Positions 1 to 9,411 are shown, counted from the first letter of the stretch. The stretch: DNA of 64,000 bases from UBA1952 sp965246905 (GCA_965246905.1 CBDFFZ010000031.1:1-64000); one strand, 5' to 3'. Translations and numbers: made by a program. Notes: generated by a model from the letters alone, not told the origin.

Positions 1-1
1 T

Positions 2-121
2 AAAAATGCGCTGGCTTCTCCCGGCGGTACGCTTAGCCATCATTTCTGGTACGCCGAAACCATTGGCCTTATTGGCTACGACATCGAATGGCCTTACCGG
101 TTTGGGCGCAATAAACGATAA
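2..121 (+). CDS. 3' end of an unidentified protein (partial at window edge)
   Basis: An open frame enters from the left edge and ends at TAA 119-121, giving 39 residues that end in the motif EWPYRFGRNKR. The segment is rich in aromatic residues. It is followed by an AT-rich gap with a promoter-like box, which fits a real gene end. I do not recognise the family from this fragment; an outer-membrane or surface protein is possible but not supported by a specific motif. Confidence 0.45.
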   Translation, partial: KNALASPGGTLSHHFWYAETIGLIGYDIEWPYRFGRNKR

Positions 122-172
122 GATTTTCTTTAGCTTTGCCTAATATTAATATTTTTTCTTTAGCCAACTACC

Positions 173-180
173 TATCTTTG
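173..180 (+). promoter_or_regulatory. Bacteroidota-type promoter box TATCTTTG
   Basis: TATCTTTG matches the Bacteroidota -7 consensus TAnnTTTG and lies about 20 bases before the TTG start at 200, with a T-rich stretch upstream in the -33 area. It probably drives the small protein at 200 and the TonB receptor at 636. Confidence 0.5.
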
Positions 181-199
181 CGGCGCATTATGCTTTCTT

Positions 200-529
200 T
201 TGTTTAATCGCATTGTACATATTGTTTGCTCGCTCTGGCTGGCCGTGTTGCTTATCTTCGGCACTACGCCCAAAGAAGCACTGCACCTTTTTGCAGGGCA
301 TACCGATACGGTACACGTAAAGCACAGCAGCAGGAATTATTTAGAAAAGGAGCACCATCACTGCGGTTTCCTGGAGCTTGCACTATCGCCCTTTGCCGCG
401 GATGCGTTTGTAATAAACTATCGATTTTATGTACCGGTCGTTTTCACATGGTCTAATATAACCGTTGAAAACCGTCTTAGTACTAATCCCTTCCATACCG
501 CATTGCGCGGGCCGCCTGCTTTAGCCTGA
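200..529 (+). CDS. small His-rich membrane or exported protein
   Basis: A 109-aa protein with a hydrophobic N-terminal segment (residues about 5-22, IVHIVCSLWLAVLLIFG), then a region with scattered histidines and a KEHHHCGF motif near residues 50-57. No in-frame ATG exists near the N-terminus, so TTG at 200 is the best start; a promoter box sits 20 bases upstream. It precedes a TonB-dependent receptor by about 105 bases and is probably co-transcribed with it. Clustered His and Cys suggest metal handling, in line with the receptor and lipoprotein that follow, but this is inference. The family is not firmly recognised. Confidence 0.55.
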   Translation: MFNRIVHIVCSLWLAVLLIFGTTPKEALHLFAGHTDTVHVKHSSRNYLEKEHHHCGFLELALSPFAADAFVINYRFYVPVVFTWSNITVENRLSTNPFHTALRGPPALA

Positions 530-635
530 TCTCTCCTTTGCCTGGCTGGCAATATTCAATTTAAAAAGCCCGTCAGGGCCATGCACTCCTGTAAGCAGCA
601 GTGCGCATTTTATTACCATTAAATTACTGCAAACG

Positions 636-2951
636 ATGACTAATCGTTTAGCCGTTCTTTGTTTTTTGCTGTGCATATCCGTGCAATCCGCAAAAGCACA
701 GCCGGCATGTACCGCCCGCTTTTCGGTGTTGGTATCAGAAACGCATACCGGGTTGCCGGTAGCCTCCGCAACGCTTTATCTTAATAATGGCCCACGTGGC
801 TATGAAGCAGATGAAGCTGGAAATATCCATGCAGACAGCCTTTGCCCCGGAACCTATAATTGGGTGATTCAGGCGGAAGGTCATGCCCCAGATACCGGTA
901 CCATAATTCTTAAAGAGGATGCAATTATTAAGATAAAGCTTGCCCATTCAGCGCAATCATTACAGCAGGTAACGGTAAGGGATGATCGTGTGCGTACTAT
1001 CCTTCAAACCAAAGAAACCATTACCAAAACGCAGCTTGACGAGGGCGCGGGCAAAACGCTGGGGCAGCTATTGGAAAAGGTGAATGGCGTAAACATCTTC
1101 GCCAATGGCGGCACGATTGCAAAGCCGGTCATTCACGGCCTGCGCAGCAATCGTATCCTTACGCTCAATAATGGCGTCCGCCAGGAAGACCAGCAATGGG
1201 GCGATGAGCATGCCCCGAACATCGATCCTTTTCTTGCCAATAATATCACGGTGATTAAAGGTGCAGCCGGCGTACGGTATGGCACCGATGCAATTGGCGG
1301 GGTGATACTGGTAGAACCTGCTGCCCTGCGTGCGAAGCCGGGCTGGGACGGCGAGGTAAATCTGGCAGCGTTCAGCAACAACCGCATGGGCGTGGCGGAA
1401 GGTATGGTGGAGCATTCATTTGCAAAAGTTCAGGGGCTCGCCATTCGCCTGCAGGGTTCTGTGAAGCGAGGAGGCAACTATCGCATTCCCGGGTACTGGG
1501 CAGCCAATACCGGTGTATCGGAAGTGAATTATTCGGCTACGGCTGGCTATAAAAGAGCGCACCAAAGCTTTGAGCTATTCTACAGTCATTTTGATACCGA
1601 TCTTGGCCTTTACCGCGGCTCGCACACCGGCAGCAAAGAGGATCTGCTGAATGCAATTAAAAGCGATACACCGCGCGTATCGGCAGGGTTTACTTATGAT
1701 ATCGGCAGGCCACGCCAGCAGGTAGTGCATGATCTGATCAAGGCAAAAGCAAATACCGATACGCGCATTGGCAAGCTCGGGCTTACCTATGCTTTTCAGC
1801 ACAATTTCCGGCAGGAATATGATGTGGTGCGTGTGGAAACCGGTAAAGCGCAGCTCAACCTTACACTCAATACCCAAACGCTCAATCTTAACCTCGATCA
1901 GAAACCGGTAAAGAATTTTACCGGGCAGATAGGTATCGATGGCATCTATCAGGATAATTCATTTCAGAATGGAGACCGCCTGTTTATTCCCGGTTATACC
2001 TCTGCGGGTGGTGGCGCGTATGCTATTGAGCGCTGGAAGAAAAATAGCTGGACGGTAGAAGGTGGTGTGCGCTTTGATTACCGCTATTATGACGTAACCA
2101 ACCATGAAGGGAACGACCAGCACGCGGTGCATTACCAATATAGCTACAACAGCCTTTCCAGTACGCTGGGAGTAAACAAGCCTGTATTGCCGGGGCTGGA
2201 GCTTAGCGCTACGGCTTCCTCTGCATGGCGCGCGCCGCAGGCCAATGAGCTCTTCAGCGCGGGGTTGCACCAGGGTGCGGCAAGAATTGAACTGGGTGAT
2301 AAAGACCTGAATCCGGAACGAGCCTATGGGTTAAACCTCGAAGGCAAATGGACCAAAAACAAATTCAATGCCGAGCTGAGCCTGTATTCGCAATATATCA
2401 AAGACTACATTTTCCTGAAGCCGGGGCCGGATCTGCTAACCATCCAGGGTTATTATAAAACATTCAATTACAGTCAGACGAACGCCTGGCTTAACGGTGC
2501 TGATTTCAGTGCCGGGTATAAATGGTCGGACCACCTTCAAACGGACTTTAAGGGCTCTTTTTTACTTGCAAGAGATGTTACACAGAAAGGCTGGCTTATA
2601 CTTATGCCTCCCGACCGGTTGCAGCTTAGCACACGCTATACCACCACTTTAAGCAGCCATTTCAGGAATTGCTATGCTGAGGTGAATGGCCGTTATGTAT
2701 TCAGCCAGACGCGCGTTCCATCCAATTTTGATGCCGTTGATTACCCGCGGCCGCCGGCTGCTTATTTTTTGCTGGATGCCTCTGTTGGGTCAACCATTAT
2801 TCTCCGGAAGCAGCCGCTAATGGTGAGCTTATCGGTTGACAATGCCTTGAACCAGCGCTACCGCGAATATCTCGATGCCTTCCGCTATTTTATTGACCAG
2901 CCAGGTACGAATGTGGTACTCCGTATAAGGGTACCATTCAATGCCGATTAA
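636..2951 (+). CDS. TonB-dependent outer-membrane receptor
   Basis: A 771-aa receptor. Residues 1-21 are a signal peptide ending AKAQ. Residues about 27-105 form a carboxypeptidase-regulatory-like beta domain typical of Bacteroidota receptors. The plug follows (about 120-230: LGQLLEKVNGVNIF, then GVRYGTDAIGGVILVEP), then a 22-strand-type barrel that ends in an aromatic-rich strand near VVLRIRVPFNAD. The plug contains QQWGDEHAPNID, a feature I associate with a receptor subgroup suspected of metal uptake. It lies between a His-rich small protein and a lipoprotein. Metal-chelate import powered by TonB/ExbBD is the best guess; the ligand cannot be read from the sequence. Confidence 0.9.
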   Translation: MTNRLAVLCFLLCISVQSAKAQPACTARFSVLVSETHTGLPVASATLYLNNGPRGYEADEAGNIHADSLCPGTYNWVIQAEGHAPDTGTIILKEDAIIKIKLAHSAQSLQQVTVRDDRVRTILQTKETITKTQLDEGAGKTLGQLLEKVNGVNIFANGGTIAKPVIHGLRSNRILTLNNGVRQEDQQWGDEHAPNIDPFLANNITVIKGAAGVRYGTDAIGGVILVEPAALRAKPGWDGEVNLAAFSNNRMGVAEGMVEHSFAKVQGLAIRLQGSVKRGGNYRIPGYWAANTGVSEVNYSATAGYKRAHQSFELFYSHFDTDLGLYRGSHTGSKEDLLNAIKSDTPRVSAGFTYDIGRPRQQVVHDLIKAKANTDTRIGKLGLTYAFQHNFRQEYDVVRVETGKAQLNLTLNTQTLNLNLDQKPVKNFTGQIGIDGIYQDNSFQNGDRLFIPGYTSAGGGAYAIERWKKNSWTVEGGVRFDYRYYDVTNHEGNDQHAVHYQYSYNSLSSTLGVNKPVLPGLELSATASSAWRAPQANELFSAGLHQGAARIELGDKDLNPERAYGLNLEGKWTKNKFNAELSLYSQYIKDYIFLKPGPDLLTIQGYYKTFNYSQTNAWLNGADFSAGYKWSDHLQTDFKGSFLLARDVTQKGWLILMPPDRLQLSTRYTTTLSSHFRNCYAEVNGRYVFSQTRVPSNFDAVDYPRPPAAYFLLDASVGSTIILRKQPLMVSLSVDNALNQRYREYLDAFRYFIDQPGTNVVLRIRVPFNAD

Positions 2952-2994
2952 AATTTTATACAAACATTTAACAACAAAAATTAAAAAAAATAAC

Positions 2995-3573
2995 ATGAAA
3001 AAATCAATTTTTAAAATGGCCGCTATGGCCCTAATTGCAACAGCAGCTTTTTCATCCTGCAAAAAAGGAGACGACCCGGTACCCGTAGAGCAAGAGCTCA
3101 TAACAACGATAAAGCTTACGCTTACAAATAATGCCAATACCAGCGATATGCACACTTACACTTATAAGGTGGAGAACGGCTTTAACAGCAGCACGCAGGG
3201 AACGATCATTGCAGATACCTTACAACTAAATGCCAATGCCTCCTACAGTACATCCCTGCAGGTATTAAATGAAAAAGCATCGCCGGTTGAAAATACTACC
3301 CTGGAAATAATAAAAGAGCAAACTGCGCATCTGTTTCTTTTCAATTCTGTACCTGCCAGCGGCGCAGGCTCCGTAGTATTCAGTAATGGCAATAAGGATA
3401 CCAATGGCAAGCCCTTTAACCTAACCGGCACGCTCACTGCGGGTGCTGCAGGCGGCGGCAAGCTGAACCTCTACCTGATGCATGAGCCAACCAACAAAAA
3501 TGGCACAACGCCGGATGAAGCAGGCGGTGAAACAGATGTGGCATCCACCTTTCCTGTGCATATAGGTTCGTAG
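2995..3573 (+). CDS. periplasmic or surface lipoprotein next to TonB receptor
   Basis: The frame is open from 2941, but ATG at 2995 gives a clean lipoprotein signal (MKKSIFKMAAMALIATAAFSSC) with the lipobox Cys at residue 20, and it follows the receptor stop by 43 bases, so I take this start (192 aa). The mature part begins KKGDDPVPVEQELITTIKLTLTN and is beta-rich and threonine-rich. It ends with a segment containing KNGTTPDEAGGETD. Proteins of this shape often follow this class of TonB receptor and may bind the same ligand. A strong terminator follows, closing the operon. Confidence 0.7.
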   Translation: MKKSIFKMAAMALIATAAFSSCKKGDDPVPVEQELITTIKLTLTNNANTSDMHTYTYKVENGFNSSTQGTIIADTLQLNANASYSTSLQVLNEKASPVENTTLEIIKEQTAHLFLFNSVPASGAGSVVFSNGNKDTNGKPFNLTGTLTAGAAGGGKLNLYLMHEPTNKNGTTPDEAGGETDVASTFPVHIGS

Positions 3574-3603
3574 ATACCTTATTAGTACGCATATTCTTTA
3601 TAG

Positions 3604-3639
3604 AAATCTCCTGTGGTAATTGCTGCAGGAGATTTTTTT
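3604..3639 (+). terminator. Rho-independent terminator
   Basis: A perfect 10-bp stem AAATCTCCTG/CAGGAGATTT with a 12-base loop, followed by a run of T. It ends the receptor-lipoprotein operon. Confidence 0.85.
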
Positions 3640-3675
3640 ATGGGGAATGTTACATTCCACGATCTGACACCGGAA

Positions 3676-3905
3676 GGCAACTATTCACCACTGGCGGGCA
3701 ACTATTTCACATTGGCAGCCTACTATTCACCACCGGCGGCCAACTTTCTCCCACTGAAGGTAACTATTCACCACTGGCGGGCAACTATCAGGCACTGGAG
3801 GGTAACTATTGGACGCTGGCAGGCAGCTATTTCCCGTTGGCGGCCAACTTTCTTTCACTGGCTATCAACTATCAGCCACTGGCGGCTAACTATTGACTAC
3901 CGGCG
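3676..3905. repeat. 21-bp minisatellite, 11 imperfect copies
   Basis: Eleven tandem units of consensus ggcaactattcaccactggcg (one copy is 20 bp). Because 21 is a multiple of 3, the array stays open in several frames and gives false ORFs made of 7-residue repeats; the 20-bp copy shifts the repeat phase mid-way, which argues against coding. It lies between a terminator and the promoter of the helicase gene. Confidence 0.85.
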
Positions 3906-4041
3906 CAGAGCTATCTATCAAAAAAATGGCACAACTGATTGATTAATAAGTCCCGTAAGGTAATAAACAGTATTAACCTTGCCAGGTGATTTCTATAAAC
4001 CGTAACTGCCGGAAGTTGAATTTCCGCTTTCCAACTTTTGG

Positions 4042-4049
4042 TATCTTTG
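4042..4049 (+). promoter_or_regulatory. promoter box TATCTTTG before helicase gene
   Basis: TATCTTTG matches TAnnTTTG; a TTG lies about 20 bases upstream (gaagttgaa). It sits 18 bases before the ATG pair at 4067/4070, so it fixes the start of the helicase gene downstream of the longest open frame. Confidence 0.6.
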
Positions 4050-4066
4050 GCTTCCCCTTAATAGAA

Positions 4067-6307
4067 ATGATGGATACAGATTTTTCAAACCCCCTTTTTG
4101 CCCTTGCTGCTTCCTACGTAAACCATACCAGCCGCCATGTATTTCTTACCGGCAGGGCGGGCACCGGCAAAACCACCTTCCTGAAATACATCCGCGAGCA
4201 AACGGCAAAAAATACGCTGATCGTTGCGCCGACCGGCGTTGCTGCGATCAATGCCGGTGGTGTTACGGCCCACTCGCTTTTTCAGCTTCCTTTGGGTGCC
4301 TATATTCCGGGCACGCTCAAGGGTTTCGGCATTACCAGCTCACTCGTTACCGACCGCCATTCGCTGTTTAAAAATATGCGCGTAGGCGCCGAGAAGCGCA
4401 AGCTTTGGCAGGAGATGGAGCTCCTTATTATCGATGAAGTATCCATGCTGCGCGCAGATATGCTGGATGCGATCGATCAGATACTGCGATCGTTCCGGCG
4501 GAAGCAAAATGTGCCTTTTGGTGGGGTGCAGGTGCTGTACATCGGCGATATGCACCAGTTGCCGCCCGTAGTGAGCAACCAGGAATGGGAGCTGCTGAAA
4601 GAGCATTATGCCAGCCCTTTTTTCTTTGATTCGCTGGTTGCGCGCGAGGCACCGCCGGTACTCATCGAGCTTAAAAAGATCTACCGCCAGAACGAGGCGG
4701 GCTTTATACGCATCCTCAACAATATCCGAAACAATCAGTGCGATTATGATGATATGGATACCCTGCACCAGCGGTATCTCCCGGATTTTAAGCCTGCGGC
4801 AGATGAAGGATATATCCTCCTTACCTCGCACAACAATAAAGCGGATACAGTAAACCGTGAGCGTCTATCCGCGCTGCCCGGTCGCAGCCACTATTTTGAA
4901 GCCGAAGTAACCGGCGATTTTTCCGACAAAGCCTATCCGGCAGAAAAAGTGATGGAGCTAAAGGAAGGCGCGCAGGTTATGTTTCTAAAAAACGATAAAG
5001 GCGAGGAGCGCCGCTTTTACAACGGGCGCATCGGCACCATTCGCAGCATCAATGAGAAAGGCGTTTCCGTAGGGTTCAACGACAGTCCGGAGATAATTGT
5101 GCTTGAAAAGGAAACCTGGAAAAATATCCGGTATAAGTACGATGAAAAGAATGGAGGCATTGATGAGGAAGAACTGGGCTCTTTTGTGCAGTTTCCCATT
5201 CGCCTCGCCTGGGCAATTACGATTCATAAAAGCCAGGGACTAACGTTTGAAAAGGCCATTGTAGATGCCGGGGCGTCCTTTGCGCCAGGCCAGGTTTATG
5301 TAGCGCTGAGCCGGCTTGTTTCTCTCCAGGGGCTGGTACTGCATTCGCGCATCGAGCCGCGGGCCATCAGCACCGACCCACGCGTAGTAGCCTTCAACGA
5401 GAATGAGCAGAGTGAAATGCAGCTGGAGCGGCAGTTGGAGCAGGAGCAGCAGCTATTCCTCGCGCAGCAATTGATGGCCTGCTTTGAATGGGCAAAACTG
5501 CGCGCAGCATGGCAGGAGCACCAGGATGCCTATATATCCCGCACTATGGCAGAGCGTGATAAGGCGACTTTATGGAGCGCTGAGATCCTTAAAAAAATAG
5601 ATGTGCTGGAAGGCACAGCGGCAAAGTTCCGGCAGCAGCTATGGAATATTATTGCCGGTGCCCCTGCTGATGGATACAGCTTCCTGCATCAGCGTACGGA
5701 AGCTGCCGCCAACTATTTTCTGCAAATTTTGCAGCAGGAATTATTCACTGAACTACAGGCTCATTTCAACGAATACGAGCCTAAAGCAAAAACCAAAAAG
5801 TATATGAAAGAGCTGGGCCTGCTCGATCCGCTGCTCCGGCAGAAAGAGCACCAGTTGCAGCAGGCAACCCGCATTACCGCTGGCCTCGCAGCCGGCGAGC
5901 GCATTGGCGATGTGCTGAACCTTACGGTAAAGAAGGCATCGGCAGGCACCCCGCTGGTAATGCAAAAAGGTGGGGCATCCTATGCCGGCGAATCCGATAC
6001 AAAGATCATCTCTTATGATATGTGCATGGAAGGTAAAAGCATATCCGAGATTGCAGCAGCGCGTGGGATGGTAACCGGCACGATTGAAGGGCACCTGCTG
6101 CATTTTGTAAAGACCGGTGAGCTTGGCATCGAAAAGTTTGTGCCTGAAAAAAAGAAATTAGCCATTATCTCTGCAATGAATGAAGCGGCGAGCCGCGAAA
6201 CCGGCGTCATAAAAAATATGTTGGGTGATGAGTACAGCTACAATGACATCCGCGCGGTGCAAAATTATCTTGCCTATAAAGACCGTAAAGAAGGCATACA
6301 ATCCTGA
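4067..6307 (+). CDS. PIF1/RecD-like ATP-dependent DNA helicase with C-terminal HTH
   Basis: A 746-aa superfamily 1 helicase counted from ATG 4067. Walker A GRAGTGKTT is at residues 29-37, Walker B LLIIDEVSM near 120, and the late SF1 motif AWAITIHKSQGLTF near 385 followed by VYVALSRL. The middle is a long helical Glu/Gln-rich region. The C-terminus has a helix-turn-helix of the HTH_40 type (SYDMCMEGKSISEIAAARGM) like that found after RecQ and PIF1 helicases in Bacteroidota. The frame is open from 3986, but the promoter box at 4042 lies inside that extension, so the later start is right. Expected role: 5'-3' unwinding in replication and repair. Confidence 0.88.
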   Translation: MMDTDFSNPLFALAASYVNHTSRHVFLTGRAGTGKTTFLKYIREQTAKNTLIVAPTGVAAINAGGVTAHSLFQLPLGAYIPGTLKGFGITSSLVTDRHSLFKNMRVGAEKRKLWQEMELLIIDEVSMLRADMLDAIDQILRSFRRKQNVPFGGVQVLYIGDMHQLPPVVSNQEWELLKEHYASPFFFDSLVAREAPPVLIELKKIYRQNEAGFIRILNNIRNNQCDYDDMDTLHQRYLPDFKPAADEGYILLTSHNNKADTVNRERLSALPGRSHYFEAEVTGDFSDKAYPAEKVMELKEGAQVMFLKNDKGEERRFYNGRIGTIRSINEKGVSVGFNDSPEIIVLEKETWKNIRYKYDEKNGGIDEEELGSFVQFPIRLAWAITIHKSQGLTFEKAIVDAGASFAPGQVYVALSRLVSLQGLVLHSRIEPRAISTDPRVVAFNENEQSEMQLERQLEQEQQLFLAQQLMACFEWAKLRAAWQEHQDAYISRTMAERDKATLWSAEILKKIDVLEGTAAKFRQQLWNIIAGAPADGYSFLHQRTEAAANYFLQILQQELFTELQAHFNEYEPKAKTKKYMKELGLLDPLLRQKEHQLQQATRITAGLAAGERIGDVLNLTVKKASAGTPLVMQKGGASYAGESDTKIISYDMCMEGKSISEIAAARGMVTGTIEGHLLHFVKTGELGIEKFVPEKKKLAIISAMNEAASRETGVIKNMLGDEYSYNDIRAVQNYLAYKDRKEGIQS

Positions 6308-6336
6308 AAAGGAATAGTTTATGATAGCTTGATATA

Positions 6337-7323
6337 ATGTTTAGAATATTTTTTATTGCCGTACTTTATAGCCTTGCAAGCATTGTGCAATGCTGCGCGC
6401 AGGCAAAGCTGTTTTATTTTATTACGAAAGAGGATAGGGTTGGCGTAAAGGATGGCAGTGGGAAGATTATTATCCCGGCAGATTATACGGCGCTTAGTGA
6501 GTCGGACGGCGATACGATAAACGGGCAGATCATTTTTTTAATTGATCCAAAAAAGAGGGGAGATGCTTTAGTGCTTATTACGCCGTACAGCGCGTTTAAT
6601 CGCAAAGGAGAATTTCTTTTTACCCCTTTCTTCTTTGATAACGGGCCGGATTACATTTCCGAAGGTCTCTTCCGGATTGTAAAAAACAACAAGATCGGTT
6701 TTGCAGACCGGGAAGGAAACGTCGTTATCCCGCCAAATTTCGGATTCGCTACTCCCTTCCAGCATGGCTTGTCTTTTTATTGCGTAGAATGCAGCTTTTA
6801 CAGGGACAGTATAGATGCCGATGTAGAGCATAACCTTCGCCTCAACCCGGATAAATGGGGGATATTGGGAAAAGACGGAACCATTCTAAATAATTATGTA
6901 CAGGCGCGGCGAGAAAAAACAGATGATTGCCTGCCAACAGATTTCATTCCGCCCGGCTTTATGGATGATGTCCCGGAAATTACAGACAGCCTGCTCGCTA
7001 AGCTGCCACCGCAGTTTGTATATTCCTTAGAAGAAAAGAAGTTGCTTAAAAAGTTTACCTCTGCTGCCTATCACCGCGCAATGGTCCTGGCAAAAGTGCT
7101 TACGGATTCCGGCACAAAGGTGAGCTATGAAATCGTGGAGCGCCCGAAATCTACCTTTCCGTTTTACTGGATTAAAGGCTTTCGCCTGATTGGCGGTGTA
7201 TATACAGATGCTGAGGAAAACTTCCTGATCAGCAGTAACGGGATTGATATTTATAAATATGAGCCTGTGCTCAACGGACGGCAGCTGCTATTGCCCCGTA
7301 AGGCGCGGTTGCGGCGCAAATAA
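6337..7323 (+). CDS. WG-repeat protein, exported
   Basis: A 328-aa protein with an N-terminal signal peptide (residues 1-22, ending QCCAQ). Two or three WG-type repeats are visible: RVGVKDGSGKIIIPADY, IGFADREGNVVIPPNF and KWGILGKDGTIL. Such repeats form beta structures of unknown ligand. It starts 29 bases after the helicase stop, so co-transcription is possible. The C-terminal third has no repeats and resembles no family I can name. Function unknown. Confidence 0.75.
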   Translation: MFRIFFIAVLYSLASIVQCCAQAKLFYFITKEDRVGVKDGSGKIIIPADYTALSESDGDTINGQIIFLIDPKKRGDALVLITPYSAFNRKGEFLFTPFFFDNGPDYISEGLFRIVKNNKIGFADREGNVVIPPNFGFATPFQHGLSFYCVECSFYRDSIDADVEHNLRLNPDKWGILGKDGTILNNYVQARREKTDDCLPTDFIPPGFMDDVPEITDSLLAKLPPQFVYSLEEKKLLKKFTSAAYHRAMVLAKVLTDSGTKVSYEIVERPKSTFPFYWIKGFRLIGGVYTDAEENFLISSNGIDIYKYEPVLNGRQLLLPRKARLRRK

Positions 7324-7372
7324 AGTCTTGATTATAAAATCTGTCTGCAAAAATTCATTGCAGGCAGGTTGG

Positions 7373-7552
7373 TTAATCCTCTTTCTTCTCGTCTTTATTT
7401 ACTGCGCTCTTCCGCCCACTATCTTTTAGCGCTTTATCAATAAGCCATTCTATCTGCCCGTTTACAGAGCGAAAGTCATCGCCGGCCCACTTTTCGAGGG
7501 CTTTGTAAACAGCTTCGTCAATGCGGAGCACAAAGTTTTTCTTACTGCTCAA
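7373..7552 (-). CDS. ribbon-helix-helix (Arc-like) DNA-binding protein
   Basis: A short gene of 59 aa read on the minus strand from a TTG at 7552 to TAA at 7373. The N-terminal strand KKNFVLRID is followed by two helices (EAVYKALEKWAGDDF and VNGQIEWLIDKAL), the classic Arc/MetJ RHH layout, and the tail is lysine- and glutamate-rich. It begins 8 bases after the stop of the SPFH gene, so the two form an operon. RHH proteins next to SPFH genes are a recurrent Bacteroidota arrangement; here it may regulate its own operon. Confidence 0.8.
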   Translation of the reverse strand: MSSKKNFVLRIDEAVYKALEKWAGDDFRSVNGQIEWLIDKALKDSGRKSAVNKDEKKED

Positions 7553-7560
7553 CGTGGCGC

Positions 7561-8430
7561 TTATTGATAAAGAGTACCTGTATTCAAAACCGGCTGTGCG
7601 CCCTTCTCACCGCAGAGCACTACCATCAGGTTGCTTACCATTGCGGCTTTGCGCTCTTCATCCAGCGTTACGATATTTTTTTTGCTGAGCATCTCTAAGG
7701 CCATTTCTACCATGCCTACAGCGCCTTCCACAATCTTGGTACGTGCAGCTACAATGGCAGATGCCTGTTGGCGCTGCAGCATAGCCCCGGCAATCTCAGC
7801 AGCATAGGCAAGGTGGCTGATGCGTGCTTCGCGGATAGAGATGCCTGCTTTTGTAAGGCGCTCATTGAGCTCATGCTCTAAAAGCTCATTTACTTTTTCG
7901 CCGCCATCGCGCAGGGTGGTAGTAGCCGTTTCATCCTCGATATTATCGTAAGCGAAAGATGTTGCGAGGATGCGGAGCGCGCTTTCGCTCTGTGTTTTTA
8001 CATAGGTCATGTAATCTACCACTTCATAAGCCGCTTTATAGGTATCAGATATCTGCCAGACCATCACCGCAGCAATTTCAATCGGGTTGCCCATGCGGTC
8101 GTTTACCTTCAAGGTAGGAGTAGCCATATTCTGGCCGCGCTGCGTAATACGCACAGAGGCGTAAAGCGGGTTGATGAAAAACATGCCATTATCTTTGACG
8201 GAGCCCACATATTTGCCAAAAAAGCTAAGCACACGCGCATGATTTGGCTGAATGATCATAAGGCCTTTCCATATAAAGAAGGCGAAGAGCATGCATATAA
8301 TTGCGGGGACTGCGTACCTCGGGTTTTCCGTCTCGGTAACGTGTACCACACAATAAATAGCGGCAAGCATGAGCACTAACGAGATGAGGAGCGCAGCATA
8401 ACCATTAAGCGGTTTAATAACTTTTTCCAT
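7561..8430 (-). CDS. SPFH/band-7 membrane protein
   Basis: A 289-aa protein from ATG at 8430 (start MEKVIKPLNGY); the frame is open further upstream, but that part does not look like family sequence. Two hydrophobic segments lie at about residues 9-30 and 40-57. The band-7 domain then begins with QPNHARVLSFFGKYVGSVKDNGMFFINPL, a typical SPFH opening. Members are inner-membrane scaffold proteins related to stomatin and HflK/C. It is co-transcribed with the RHH gene downstream and is divergent from the MBL hydrolase gene. Confidence 0.88.
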   Translation of the reverse strand: MEKVIKPLNGYAALLISLVLMLAAIYCVVHVTETENPRYAVPAIICMLFAFFIWKGLMIIQPNHARVLSFFGKYVGSVKDNGMFFINPLYASVRITQRGQNMATPTLKVNDRMGNPIEIAAVMVWQISDTYKAAYEVVDYMTYVKTQSESALRILATSFAYDNIEDETATTTLRDGGEKVNELLEHELNERLTKAGISIREARISHLAYAAEIAGAMLQRQQASAIVAARTKIVEGAVGMVEMALEMLSKKNIVTLDEERKAAMVSNLMVVLCGEKGAQPVLNTGTLYQ

Positions 8431-8586
8431 GGTGATTGTGTTTTGATATTGATTTGATATCAAAGGTAGCATCATTTTTTATTTCGCAAAATTTTCTTTA
8501 GGGTGATTTTTGGGGATAAGGATGCTTAACCGGCTGGCAGACCTAATAGGTTTCCCGGAATGAAATATTTCCCTCAAATTTGTAGG

Positions 8587-9411
8587 ATGTCTTTATTTAT
8601 TGCTTCGCTCAATTCCGGGTCTAATGGCAATTGCTATTACATCGGCAATAGCGAAGAAGCGGTGGTGATAGATGCGGGTTTATCCTGCCGGGAAACAGAA
8701 AAGCGGATGAAGCGGCTTGGCCTTTCGCCAGCTAAGATAAAGGCCATTTTTATTTCGCACGAGCATACCGACCATATCTCCGGTGTGGATGCGCTTGCGC
8801 GTAAATACCACCTGCCTGTATATGGGAGCGCCCTGACCCTCGGCAAGCTGTATAATAATGGCTATAAAGCCGTTTCCTTTTGCAAGGATGACATTTTACG
8901 GATTGGTGGCCTTACGGTAAGGCCATTTTCCAAACGGCACGATGCGGTTGATGCACATAGTTTTACCGTTAGCGGCAATGGCGTAACGGTTGGCGTGTTT
9001 ACGGATATTGGCAGGGTGTGTGACAATTTAATCTATCATTTCAGCCGCTGCAACGCTGCTTTTCTCGAAGCTAATTACGATGAGACCATGCTTGAACAGG
9101 GTAGGTATCCCTATTTTCTTAAACAACGGATACGCGGTGGCAACGGGCATCTATGCAACCGGGAGGCGCTGGAGTTGATGAAAGCGCATAAACCAGCAGC
9201 GATGAGCCATATCCTGCTGGCTCATTTATCTAAAGACAATAATGATCCTGAGCTTGCGAGGAACTTTTTCCGTGCTCATGCAGGTACTACTTTAGTAGAT
9301 GTGGCTTCGCGCTTTCACGAATCTCCGGTTTACCATATCTCCGCTTCCCGATCTTTAATTGCCAGGCAGCAGCGGCCGCAGCAGCTCGCCGATCAGCTTT
9401 CTCTGTTTTAG
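8587..9411 (+). CDS. MBL-fold metallo-hydrolase, YycJ/WalJ-like
   Basis: A 274-aa protein from ATG 8587 (MSLFIASLNSGSNGNCYYIG). The metal motif SHEHTDH is at about residues 56-62, with a downstream metal Asp in GVFTDIG and an acidic residue in EANYD. The opening SLNSGSNGNC is characteristic of the YycJ branch, thought to act as a 5'-3' DNA exonuclease in repair or as a WalRK-linked protein in Firmicutes. Upstream frame extension to 8560 lacks support. No partner gene is evident here. Confidence 0.85.
   Translation: MSLFIASLNSGSNGNCYYIGNSEEAVVIDAGLSCRETEKRMKRLGLSPAKIKAIFISHEHTDHISGVDALARKYHLPVYGSALTLGKLYNNGYKAVSFCKDDILRIGGLTVRPFSKRHDAVDAHSFTVSGNGVTVGVFTDIGRVCDNLIYHFSRCNAAFLEANYDETMLEQGRYPYFLKQRIRGGNGHLCNREALELMKAHKPAAMSHILLAHLSKDNNDPELARNFFRAHAGTTLVDVASRFHESPVYHISASRSLIARQQRPQQLADQLSLF

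Noticed and set aside
3613..3942. 109-codon frame over the 21-bp repeat
   Set aside because: It consists of 7-residue repeats whose pattern changes after a 20-bp repeat unit; this is what a non-coding 21-bp array produces.
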